DNA of 64,000 nucleotides from Streptomyces sp. CB02366 (lineage in GTDB: Bacteria; Actinomycetota; Actinomycetes; Streptomycetales; Streptomycetaceae), in NCBI RefSeq assembly GCF_001905905.1, contig NZ_LIVT01000012.1:1-64000 (forward strand), written 5' to 3'. Below, in pieces: positions 26,481 to 33,712 of the stretch. The notes beneath the pieces were generated by a model. The model was not told where the DNA came from. It saw nothing but the letters and a program-made list of their open reading frames with translations, and ran no database searches. Position 1 is the first letter of the stretch. Every line of letters begins with the position of its first letter. Position numbers and translations under genes: made by a program.

Positions 26481-27722
26481 TCAGGTGCGGTGGGCGGTGA
26501 GCCAGGCGTACTTGCCGGAGGGCCCGATCGGAATACGGGTGCGGTGCTCGATCTCGCAGGCCCGGCCGATCAGTTCGCCGGTGCTCCGCCGCAGCGATTC
26601 CGCCTCCGCGTCCCCGAGGGGTTCTCCGGTGAACGTCGTGTACAGCAGAGCGGCCTTCGCGTCGTCGCGGAGGCGGAGTTGGTGCAGAAAGATCCGCGGG
26701 GAGGCGGCCGCGATATGCCGGTCGAGGTCCCCCTGGGCGACGGGGCCGCTCGGTGTGGTGAGCAATTCCTTGAGACGACCGCAGAATTGGACGATCTTCG
26801 AAGGGTCCGGCGTGCCGTCCAGGGTGCGCACGCAGTCGCCGGACCGGTAGCGGACGAGCGGCATGTGGGGATTGCGCACACTGGTGACGATGAGCTGGTG
26901 GATCGTGCTTCCTGCGGCCACCGGCAGGAGTTCGACGCTCATCCCGTCGAGGTGCGGCCAGTACCTCCCCTCCTGGTCGCTGTAGTAGAGGTAGCCCAAC
27001 TCCGTACTGCCGAACAGGTCGACGACCGGGCAGGCGAACCGCCGGTGCAGGAACCGCCGTACGTTCACCGGGGTGTACTCGTAGGCGTGGATGATGCTGG
27101 CGGGCTCCGGGAACGCGTCCGCCAGGCCCCAGGCGTCGACCTTCCGTACCAGATGCGCCAAGTGGGAGCCGGAGCAGTCGAGGTGGTAGTCGCCCCGGGG
27201 ATGCGCGGAGCGGGCCCGGTCGATCTCCCCGAGCATCCGCAGCACGTCCTCGCGGGTCCAGCGCGCGGGGTCCAGAAGGAGGTTGAGGTAGCGGGTCCGC
27301 TCGTCCAGCCGGCGGTCGGCCGGAGAGGGGGGCCGGCCGGGTTCCACGCCGCGCCGGGCGGCGTTGACCCGCGCCACGTGCTCCGTGGCGAGGACCGTGG
27401 TCAGGGAGACGCGGGGGCACCCCGCCTCCCAGGTCCCGCCGATGTCGGGATGGTCGCGCCACAGCTCGTAGTACGAGCGGAGCAGGAAGTACGGCGGCCG
27501 GATGATCTGCATCCGGGCGTGGTTGGTGCCGGTGGACAGGACGAACTCGGCCTCGCCGTTCTCGAGCGCCGCGGCCAGTCGGGGCGTCATCCAGTTGCCG
27601 GGGAACCCGCGGGCGATCTCCGGCTTGTCCAGCACGGGGAAGTACCCCTTCGCCAGGGATTCCTGATAGATCGGAATGTCCCGTATGTGTTCGATGACCT
27701 CGTCGGTCGGCTGGCCTTTCAT
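26481..27722 (-). CDS. PaaK-like adenylate-forming enzyme of the peptide cassette
   Basis: A 413-residue enzyme of the phenylacetate-CoA ligase/F390 synthetase/LuxE group of acyl-adenylating enzymes. Visible motifs are FVLSTGTNHARMQI (60-73, phosphate loop), VVDLFGSTELGYLYYS (233-248, the adenine-binding A5-type motif), LVRYRSGDCV (289-298, the ribose-binding Asp), and CGRLKELLTTPSGPV (315-329, hinge). The C-terminal subdomain is short. Family members activate a carboxylate as an acyl-AMP and pass it to a thiol, amine or protein. The ATG has GAGGG 6 bases upstream. The gene lies 130 bases after the repeat peptide. I infer that it modifies that peptide or attaches an acyl group to it. Confidence 0.8.
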   Translation of the reverse strand: MKGQPTDEVIEHIRDIPIYQESLAKGYFPVLDKPEIARGFPGNWMTPRLAAALENGEAEFVLSTGTNHARMQIIRPPYFLLRSYYELWRDHPDIGGTWEAGCPRVSLTTVLATEHVARVNAARRGVEPGRPPSPADRRLDERTRYLNLLLDPARWTREDVLRMLGEIDRARSAHPRGDYHLDCSGSHLAHLVRKVDAWGLADAFPEPASIIHAYEYTPVNVRRFLHRRFACPVVDLFGSTELGYLYYSDQEGRYWPHLDGMSVELLPVAAGSTIHQLIVTSVRNPHMPLVRYRSGDCVRTLDGTPDPSKIVQFCGRLKELLTTPSGPVAQGDLDRHIAAASPRIFLHQLRLRDDAKAALLYTTFTGEPLGDAEAESLRRSTGELIGRACEIEHRTRIPIGPSGKYAWLTAHRT

Positions 27723-27742
27723 GAATTCCCTCTCATGTTTCG

Positions 27743-27846
27743 CACAGCTGGGGGGCGGGAGCTGTGAGAGAGCCGGAGCGGGGCGCCGGGAAGTGCGCTG
27801 AGGTGGGGGGGAGCCATCTCCGGCGAGCCGCTCCCCGGCGCCCCGC
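27743..27846 (-). terminator. attenuator-like hairpins between precursor and PaaK-like gene
   Basis: Seven bases after the precursor stop (reading leftward), 27846-27834 pairs perfectly with 27790-27778 (13 bp, GC-only, 43-base loop). A second 7-bp stem (27743-27749/27760-27766) lies just before the ribosome-binding site of the ligase gene. A partial terminator here would give more peptide than enzyme, as in many peptide gene clusters. Confidence 0.55.
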
Positions 27847-27852
27847 GGCCGA

Positions 27853-28008
27853 TCAGGAAATACAGCCGCTCTTCGGTGTCGCGCTGATGCATCCACTCTT
27901 GGGAGCGGCGCTGATGCAGCCGTTCTTCACGGCCTGCTGAACCGAGTTGGCGGCCAGCCAATACTGCCAGACGCGGTCCTCGGACATCTTCTGGATGAGC
28001 TGTTCCAT
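27853..28008 (-). CDS. putative RiPP precursor peptide with three GCIS repeats
   Basis: A 51-residue peptide. Residues 1-28 (MEQLIQKMSEDRVWQYWLAA, then NSVQQAVK) look like an amphipathic leader helix. Residues 29-51 are a core of two full repeats, NGCISAAPK and SGCISATPK, and a final SGCIS. All three Cys (31, 40, 49) sit in identical GCIS contexts, and the peptide ends on the last Ser. GGAGG lies 5 bases before the ATG at 28008, and a near-consensus promoter lies upstream. No lanthionine, radical-SAM, YcaO or ATP-grasp enzyme is adjacent; the only partners are the PaaK-like and DUF1399-like genes. Codons such as ATT, TGT, AGT, GGA and ACA are unusual for the genome. Product class unassigned. 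Confidence 0.72.
   Translation of the reverse strand: MEQLIQKMSEDRVWQYWLAANSVQQAVKNGCISAAPKSGCISATPKSGCIS
27856..27924 (-). repeat. 27-nt tandem repeat encoding the peptide core
   Basis: Two 27-base units (27924-27898 and 27897-27871) and a 15-base partial unit (27870-27856) encode [N/S]GCISA[A/T]PK. Synonymous positions differ between units (AAC/AGT/AGC, TGC/TGT, ATC/ATT), so selection appears to hold the amino acids rather than the DNA. Confidence 0.85.
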
Positions 28009-28088
28009 GGGGTCCTCCGATGACAGTGCGGAAGGTACTCCGGACGACGGGGCGAGGGTGAAGGAATCACCTGCCGACCCGCTCGCCG

Positions 28089-28118
28089 AATGTAAAAGCG
28101 CGATTGATGGAGTGTCAA
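28089..28118 (-). promoter_or_regulatory. strong promoter of the peptide cassette
   Basis: Reading leftward, a consensus TTGACA (28118-28113) and TACATT (28094-28089) are separated by 18 bp. Transcription would begin near 28082 and give a leader of about 75 bases before the precursor ATG. It is one of the best matches to a principal-sigma promoter in the window, and suits a highly expressed peptide. Confidence 0.65.
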
Positions 28119-28400
28119 TGAACGGCAATGTCGGAACAGGTGGGAGAAGCCCCCGGACGGAGGGGGGGGTGCGATGCCGCCCACGGTTCTCGCGCCGTTC
28201 CGGCCGCCCGGCGCGGCTCGTCCATCCTGCCGTGTCGTCCACGAAGTCCCTGATGGGCGCGGGTGGGCCGGGGCGAGCGGGCGCTCGCAGGCCACCGCCC
28301 GGCAGTGCCGTCGTGAGGGGCGGGACACGGCCGCGGACCCGAAGATGAGAATGCTCTCCTCAACTCCGTTTCCCCCTCCCCGCGAGGGCAGAATGGCCCG
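28119..28400. other. intergenic region between the cassette and the two-component locus
   Basis: Apart from the cassette promoter at its left edge I see no gene here. The sequence is mixed in composition, with a G-rich run near 28160 and an A/T-richer stretch around 28340-28370 that may hold a rightward promoter. Confidence 0.4.
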
Positions 28401-28870
28401 ATGTGGTGGCGAGGTGCGGGGTCGGTATTGACGGGATGCGGCGTGGGGGCCTTGGTGTTACTGGCCCTCTGGTTATGGCCGGGGCAGAGCGTGCCGCCTT
28501 CCATGGGCCCGGCGGTGGTGGTGCCCGTTCCCTCCGGGCCTGCGCCTTCGGCCGCCTCTTCACCCGGCCGCCCCGCCGCCCCGCCCTCCGCCGGGCCCGG
28601 TCCTTCCCGCACCTGCTCGGGCGGCCGGCCCGTGCTCCCTCCGCCCCGCCCGCCGCCGACGACGGGCAGAGCGACTCCCGTAACGGTCCGGACGGCGAAA
28701 GGGAGGAGCGGGCGTCACGCGTCGTCGGGGACGAGGAGAAGTCCTCGCGGGCCCCCCGGGGCGCGACGGGCGACGACCGGAGCGCCGAGGACGGCGCCGA
28801 GGGCGACGACGGCGACGAGGACGCGTCACGCGGCCCTCGGGGAGACACGGACGACGAGTGGGACGAGTGA
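28401..28870 (+). CDS. putative membrane-anchored acidic protein, apparent frameshift
   Basis: The frame from the ATG at 28401 begins with a good membrane anchor (MWWRGAGSVLTGCGVGALVL, LALWLWPGQSV) and a Pro/Ala/Ser-rich linker. Its third-position G+C then decays, and it runs on past the next gene start. From about 28640 a different frame (-1 relative) has perfect codon bias and encodes an acidic tail ending in GDTDDEWDE, whose TGA overlaps the ATG of the sensor kinase (ATGA). Joined, these would make one membrane-anchored acidic protein translationally coupled to the kinase. Either a sequencing or real frameshift lies in the C-rich section, or the two frames are used differently. The first frame contains two TTA codons, so bldA dependence is possible. 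Confidence 0.4.
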
Positions 28871-30369
28871 TGATCGGGCGCACCGCCAGCGCACGCTCCC
28901 GGATCGTCGGCTGGATGCTCCTGCTGCTCGGCGCGGCCCTGGCCGTGCCCACCTTCGGCATCACGATCATCTGGCAGGCGGAGTTGGACCGGCAGGTGGA
29001 CGCCCAGCTCCTGTCCGAGGCCGACAAGCTGCGCGCGTTCGCCCTCACCTCCCGCGACCCGTACACCGGTGAGCGCTTCACCACCGGCGCCGCGCTGCTG
29101 ACCGCGTTCATGGCGATCCACCGCCCCGAGCACAACGCGGCCTTCTTCAGCGTCGTCGACGGGCGGGCGGACCGGCGCAGCCCCGGACCCGTCCCGGTCC
29201 GGCTGGACCGGGACCGGGAGGTCGTGGCCCTGATGGCGGGCACGGCCGACACCCGCGTCCGATGGCTCGACTCCCCGGCCGGCCGGGTCCGTTACGGCGT
29301 GGTCCCGGTGCAGCTGGCCGGTGACCACACCGACACCCGGCTCGTCCTGCTGTCCTTCCGGGACCGGGAGCTGCGGCAGGAACGCCACATGGCGCGACTG
29401 CTGCTGGCCTCCGGGTGCTTCGCCCTGGTGGTCGCGGGGCTGGCGAGCTGGCTGGTCGCGGGACGGGTCCTGGCCCCGATCCGGCTGGTCCGGCAGACGG
29501 CCGAGCGGATCAGCGAGACGGACCTCAACCAGCGGCTGCCGGTCCGGGGGAGCGACGACGTGGCGGCCTTGGCCGAGACGTTCAACCACATGCTCGACCG
29601 CCTCTCGGGCGCCTTCACCGCGCAACGCCGCTTCCTGGACGAGGTGGCGCACGAATTGCGGACCCCCATCACGGTCCTGCGCGGCCACCTGGAACTGATG
29701 GACGAGGACCCGGGCGACAGGCACCGCCAGACGCGTGCCCTGCTCTTCGACGAACTGGACCGGATGCGGCGGATCGTGGACGACCTGCTGCTCCTGGCCC
29801 GCGCGGAACGCCCCGACTTCCTGACCGTCGGCCCGGCCCCCCTGACCGATCTGGTGGTCGACGTGGCCGCCAAGGCGCAGGCGCTCGGGCGCAGGCGCTG
29901 GGCCGTGGCCGAGGTCGCCGACGTCAGCGTGCACCTGGACGGGCAACGGGTCACCCAGGCCCTGATGCAGCTCGCCGCCAACGCGGTCAGCCACACCGGG
30001 GAAGGGGACCGGATCGAGATCGGCTCCCGCCTGTGGCACGGACGGGTGCTGCTCTGGGTGGCGGACAGCGGGCCCGGCGTGGCCCCGGAAGACCGCGAAC
30101 GGATCTTCCAGTGCTTCTACCAGGCGGGTACGGCGGTCCCCGGCCGGGCCGCCACCGGCATCGGCCTCGGGCTGGCCCTGGTCCGCGAGATCGCCCAGGC
30201 GCACGACGGCGCCGCGCGCGTCGAGGAGGCCCCCGAAGGCGGCGCGAGATTCGTCATCGACCTCCCCGCACTGCACCCCACGACCGAAGGAACCTTCTGT
30301 GAGCAGGATCCTGATAGCCGAGGACGAGGCAAGAATCGCTGCCTTCGTCGAAAGAGGCCTGCGCCATAG
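28870..30369 (+). CDS. sensor histidine kinase (HAMP type)
   Basis: A 499-residue membrane kinase. TM1 is at about 11-33, followed by an extracytoplasmic sensor of about 130 residues, then TM2 near 178-200 and a HAMP linker. The H box is FLDEVAHELRTPITVL (His261), followed by an N box (QLAANAVSHT), G1 (VADSGPGVAPEDRERIF) and G2 (GIGLGLALVREI). It autophosphorylates His261 and passes the phosphate to the regulator encoded next. The ATG overlaps the stop of the preceding ORF. Its own 3' end extends 71 bp into the response regulator gene; the last 24 residues are basic and probably dispensable. Confidence 0.9.
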   Translation: MIGRTASARSRIVGWMLLLLGAALAVPTFGITIIWQAELDRQVDAQLLSEADKLRAFALTSRDPYTGERFTTGAALLTAFMAIHRPEHNAAFFSVVDGRADRRSPGPVPVRLDRDREVVALMAGTADTRVRWLDSPAGRVRYGVVPVQLAGDHTDTRLVLLSFRDRELRQERHMARLLLASGCFALVVAGLASWLVAGRVLAPIRLVRQTAERISETDLNQRLPVRGSDDVAALAETFNHMLDRLSGAFTAQRRFLDEVAHELRTPITVLRGHLELMDEDPGDRHRQTRALLFDELDRMRRIVDDLLLLARAERPDFLTVGPAPLTDLVVDVAAKAQALGRRRWAVAEVADVSVHLDGQRVTQALMQLAANAVSHTGEGDRIEIGSRLWHGRVLLWVADSGPGVAPEDRERIFQCFYQAGTAVPGRAATGIGLGLALVREIAQAHDGAARVEEAPEGGARFVIDLPALHPTTEGTFCEQDPDSRGRGKNRCLRRKRPAP

Positions 30370-30958
30370 CGGATACGTCACGCGGGTCGTCTCCGACGGC
30401 GCCGCCGCCTACGAGCACGCCCGGGGCCGGGACTTCGACCTCCTCCTCCTCGACCTCGGCCTGCCCGGCTACGACGGACTGACCGTGCTGCGCAGGCTGC
30501 GGGAGGCGCGCATCACCCTGCCCGTCGTCATCCTCACCGCGCGCGACAGCGTGAGCGACATCGTGGCGGGCCTGGAGAGCGGCGCCGACGACTACATGGT
30601 CAAACCGTTCGCCTTCGACGAGCTGCTGGCCCGCGTACGGCTGCGCCTGCGCCGTGAGGAACCGCCGGAGAACTTCCTGCTGCGGGTGGGCGATCTGATC
30701 CTGGACCTCCGGACTCGCCGGGCCCGGGCGGGCGAACGCGTCACCGACCTCTCCGCCCGCGAGTTCGCGCTCGCCGAGATCCTCATGCGCAACCCCGACC
30801 GTGTCCTGTCCCGCGAACAACTTCTCAGCCAGGTATGGGGATTCGACTACGACCCCGGCTCCAACATCGTCGACGTCTACATCCGCTACCTGCGGCGCAA
30901 GATCGGCGCCGAACGGGTCCAGACCGTGCGGGGCGTCGGCTACCGGCTGCGGGTCTGA
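30299..30958 (+). CDS. OmpR/PhoB family response regulator
   Basis: A 219-residue regulator. Receiver domain with acidic pocket E8-D9, phosphoacceptor D52 (LLLDLGLPGYDG), T80 and K102, followed by a winged helix with DLSAREFALAEILMRNPDRVLSREQLLSQVWG and a C-terminal VRGVGYRLRV. The GTG start lies inside the kinase gene. Such regulators bind direct repeats spaced 11 bp; a set of these lies 70 bases after this gene and upstream of the carbonic anhydrase, so that pair is its likely target. Confidence 0.93.
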   Translation: MSRILIAEDEARIAAFVERGLRHSGYVTRVVSDGAAAYEHARGRDFDLLLLDLGLPGYDGLTVLRRLREARITLPVVILTARDSVSDIVAGLESGADDYMVKPFAFDELLARVRLRLRREEPPENFLLRVGDLILDLRTRRARAGERVTDLSAREFALAEILMRNPDRVLSREQLLSQVWGFDYDPGSNIVDVYIRYLRRKIGAERVQTVRGVGYRLRV

Positions 30959-31027
30959 CCTTCGCGGTACCCGTACGGCGCACTCACCGGGTGCGGCGGC
31001 CGCACACCGTCGCACCCGATGAGAACA

Positions 31028-31059
31028 GTCTCACCGCTGTCTCACCGCCACCTCATGGC
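31028..31059 (+). promoter_or_regulatory. 11-bp-spaced direct repeats, likely response regulator site
   Basis: GTCTCACCGC occurs at 31028-31037 and again at 31039-31048, exactly one 11-bp period apart. A weaker third unit, ACCTCATGGC (6 of 10 matches), is at 31050-31059. OmpR/PhoB-type regulators bind such head-to-tail repeats. The remaining 260 bases up to the carbonic anhydrase gene contain nothing else I can support. Confidence 0.5.
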
Positions 31060-31321
31060 CCGCCCCGAGAATCCTCCTTACGGGCCGCCGGCGATGCGGG
31101 ACCCGTGAGCGGCGCGGACGACCTCCGAGGCCCCGCCCGCGACGGAGGCGCCGCCGCGCCCGGCAGCAGACACGGAGGCGAACCCCCCGGCTGCCCCGCG
31201 TGGAGCCGCCCCGCACCGCATCCTCGCGGCGTCCGGCCGCCCCCACACCACGAAGGCCCGGTCGGCGCCGGGGAAGTGCCCCCGCGCGACGAGCCACGCC
31301 ACTTCCGTACGGAGGACCCCT

Positions 31322-31921
31322 GTGCGACGACTCATCGACCACGCCCGCGCCTTTCCCGCCCGCTGGGGCGGATCGGGCCGGGACCTCAAGGAGTTCGAGG
31401 CCGGCCAGCGGCCGTCCACGATGTTCATCACCTGCTCCGACTCCAGGGTGGTGTCCACCCTGCTGACCGGCTCGGGGCCCGGCGAACTGTTCGAGATGCG
31501 CACGGCCGGGAACATCGTCCCGCCCTACGACCCGGACGCGCCCACCAGTGAGATGGCGACCGTCGAGTACGCGGTCTGCGTACTGGAGGTGTCCGACATC
31601 GTCCTCTGCGGCCACTCCCACTGCGGTGCGGTCGGGGCCCTGGCCCGCGGCGAGGACCTGCGGTCCCTGCCCGCGGTACGCGGCTGGCTCGGCCGGTGCG
31701 CCCCCGCGGGCGGCTTCCAGGACCCTGAGGGGTTCGGCCCCGACTGCGAACAGCCCGTACAGCGCCACGCGCTGGCGCAACTGGACGTCCTGCGCGCCTA
31801 CCCGTGCGTGGACCGGGCCGTGAGCGAGGGCCGGCTGGGACTGCACGCCTGGTACTACGAGGTCCACACCGGCGCCGTGCGAACCCATCGGACCTCCACC
31901 GGAACCTTCTCCTCCCTGTGA
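31322..31921 (+). CDS. beta-carbonic anhydrase (copy 1)
   Basis: A 199-residue beta-class carbonic anhydrase, interconverting CO2 and bicarbonate in the cytoplasm. Zinc ligands are C38 (MFITCSDSR), H98 and C101 (LCGHSHCGAVGAL), with the catalytic dyad D40-R42. The C-terminal YYEVHTGAVRTH segment matches the family. The GTG start has GGAGG upstream. The SulP transporter follows 82 bases downstream in the same direction. Together they would import bicarbonate and equilibrate it with CO2. A second such pair exists at 49963-52113. Confidence 0.93.
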   Translation: MRRLIDHARAFPARWGGSGRDLKEFEAGQRPSTMFITCSDSRVVSTLLTGSGPGELFEMRTAGNIVPPYDPDAPTSEMATVEYAVCVLEVSDIVLCGHSHCGAVGALARGEDLRSLPAVRGWLGRCAPAGGFQDPEGFGPDCEQPVQRHALAQLDVLRAYPCVDRAVSEGRLGLHAWYYEVHTGAVRTHRTSTGTFSSL

Positions 31922-32003
31922 CAGCGACCCGAGGGTGAGCACCGCGGGCCGCCCCCGCCGCCACCCCCTGTCTCCCCCCACTCCTCAAGGAGCTGAAGCT
32001 CTC

Positions 32004-33533
32004 ATGTCCTCCATCCGCCTCCGGTTAAGCCCGGACGTCGTGTCCCGCGACGTCCTCGCCTCGATCGTGGTGTTCCTGGTCGCCGTCCCCCTCTGCGTCG
32101 GGATCGCGGTCGCCTCCGGTGTCCCCGCCGAACTGGGCCTGGTCACGGGCATCGTCGGCGGCCTGGTCGCCGGTGCGATGCCCGGCAGTTCCCTCCAGGT
32201 CAGCGGCCCGGCCGCCGGGCTCACCGTCCTCGTGTACGAGGCCGTCACCACCCACGGAGTCGCCGCGCTCGGCATCCTCGTCCTGGCCACGGGACTCCTC
32301 CAGGTCGGCCTCGGCCTCGTCGGCTTCGGCCGGTGGTTCCGCGCCATCTCGACCGCGGTCGTCCACGGCATGCTCGCCGGGATCGGGCTGGTCCTGATCA
32401 GCAGCCAGCTCTACGCCGTCGCCGGGGCGAGCGCCCCCGGCAGCGGGCTCGACAACCTCGCCGGGCTGCCGGGCCTGTTCACGCGGATCACCGGGGCGGC
32501 GGCGGTCTCCTCCACCGCCGTCGGCGTCGGCGCCATCGCCGTGCTGATCCTGTGGAAACGGCTCCCCGGCCGCCTGCCCGGGATTCTCCCCGGGCCTCTG
32601 GTGGCCGTGGGGATCGCCATCGCGGCGGTGGCGCTGTTCGACCTGCCCGTCGCCACCATCGAGGTCCGGGGCCTGGTCGACTCGCTGCGGCTGACGGGCC
32701 TGGACGACTTCGGTCTCCTGGCGGACCTCGGACTTCTGGGCGCCGTCCTCGCCTTCACGCTCATCGCCTCGGCCGAATCCCTCTTCAGCGCCGCCGCCGT
32801 GGACCGGATGCACGACGGACCGCGCACCCGCTACAACAAGGAACTCATCGCCCAGGGCACGGGCAACACCCTCTGCGGCCTCGTCGGCGCGCTGCCCATG
32901 ACCGCCGTCATCGTGCGCAGCGCGGCCAACGTCCAGGCCGGCGCCCGAACCAAGGCGTCCCGCATCCTGCACGGGGTGTGGCTGCTGCTGTTCGCGGCCC
33001 TGTTCCCCGCCGTGCTCGGCCTGATCCCCGTGGCCGCCCTCGCGGGGATCCTCGTCCACGCCGGTGCGAAGCTCATTCCCGTCACGACCATCCGGCCGCT
33101 CTGGCGCGAACACCGGGGCGAGGCCGTCGTCCTGATCGTGACCGCGCTGGCGATCATCCTCACGGACATGTTCATGGGCGTCCTGCTCGGCATCGGACTG
33201 GCCGTGGTCAAGACGGCGTGGGAGACCTCCGCCGTCCGGCTCGACGTCGACGAGCGGGAGGACCGCACCACGGTCGTCCTCAGCGGCAGTGCCACGTTCC
33301 TGCGCCTGCCGTTGATCCTGGACACCCTGGAGGCCCTCCCGAAGGACCGGCCCGTGGAGCTCAACCTCTCGCGGCTGCGTCATCTGGACCACGCCTGCCG
33401 CACCGCGCTGGAGGCGTGGTCCACGCACACCGGCGCCGCCGGGGCCACCGGGCCCGCGGCGGACGGCGCACAGCGCGAGGCCGCCCTCGCGGCCGCCGCT
33501 CCGGACAGCCGCCGCCCCGCCCCCGGACGGTAG
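32004..33533 (+). CDS. SulP family anion (bicarbonate/sulfate) transporter, copy 1
   Basis: A 509-residue SulP/SLC26-type permease with 12-14 membrane segments. VASGVPAELGLVTGIVGG near the N terminus and SAAAVDRMHDGPRT and ALPMTAVIVRSAANVQAG in the middle are typical of the bicarbonate-associated subgroup. A shortened STAS domain is at the C terminus (TVVLSGSATFLRLPLIL, NLSRLRHLDHACRTALEAW), followed by an Ala/Pro-rich tail. Pairing with a carbonic anhydrase points to bicarbonate rather than sulfate. AGGAG lies about 11 bases before the ATG. Confidence 0.9.
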   Translation: MSSIRLRLSPDVVSRDVLASIVVFLVAVPLCVGIAVASGVPAELGLVTGIVGGLVAGAMPGSSLQVSGPAAGLTVLVYEAVTTHGVAALGILVLATGLLQVGLGLVGFGRWFRAISTAVVHGMLAGIGLVLISSQLYAVAGASAPGSGLDNLAGLPGLFTRITGAAAVSSTAVGVGAIAVLILWKRLPGRLPGILPGPLVAVGIAIAAVALFDLPVATIEVRGLVDSLRLTGLDDFGLLADLGLLGAVLAFTLIASAESLFSAAAVDRMHDGPRTRYNKELIAQGTGNTLCGLVGALPMTAVIVRSAANVQAGARTKASRILHGVWLLLFAALFPAVLGLIPVAALAGILVHAGAKLIPVTTIRPLWREHRGEAVVLIVTALAIILTDMFMGVLLGIGLAVVKTAWETSAVRLDVDEREDRTTVVLSGSATFLRLPLILDTLEALPKDRPVELNLSRLRHLDHACRTALEAWSTHTGAAGATGPAADGAQREAALAAAAPDSRRPAPGR

Positions 33534-33568
33534 TCCGGCGCCCCGGCCCCGGCCGAACGCAGGCTCAC

Positions 33569-33610
33569 GACGGCCCGGGCGCCGCCGCCGAAGGCGGCGC
33601 CCGGGCCGTC
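33569..33610 (+). terminator. strong terminator after the SulP gene
   Basis: A perfect 18-bp stem (33569-33586/33593-33610) with a 6-base loop, 35 bases after the stop codon. Confidence 0.75.
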
Positions 33611-33712
33611 CGCCGCCCGGCCCGCCGGGCGTGGGCGGTACGCCGCCGACGGGCAGGGGATTAGGTTGTGGGCACATGCCTGCGGGCAGCCGGATTCGCG
33701 ATGGGGGCGACC

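Noticed and set aside
27856-27924. CRISPR-like array
   Set aside because: The 27-base units are directly abutting, with no spacers, and lie in frame inside a coding sequence. No cas genes are present.
27853-28008. Reading the repeat peptide as a lanthipeptide, thiopeptide, graspetide or lasso precursor
   Set aside because: None of the enzymes that define these classes (LanB/LanC/LanM, YcaO, ATP-grasp, asparagine-synthetase-like cyclase with a peptidase) is encoded within at least 10 kb on either side.
25930-28118. Mobile element carrying the low-G+C cassette
   Set aside because: I found no integrase, transposase, terminal inverted repeat or tRNA-linked attachment site at its edges; transfer is possible, but nothing visible shows the vehicle.
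28360-30381. Long minus-strand frame opposite the histidine kinase
   Set aside because: The kinase on the plus strand has every expected motif; the opposite frame is a shadow.
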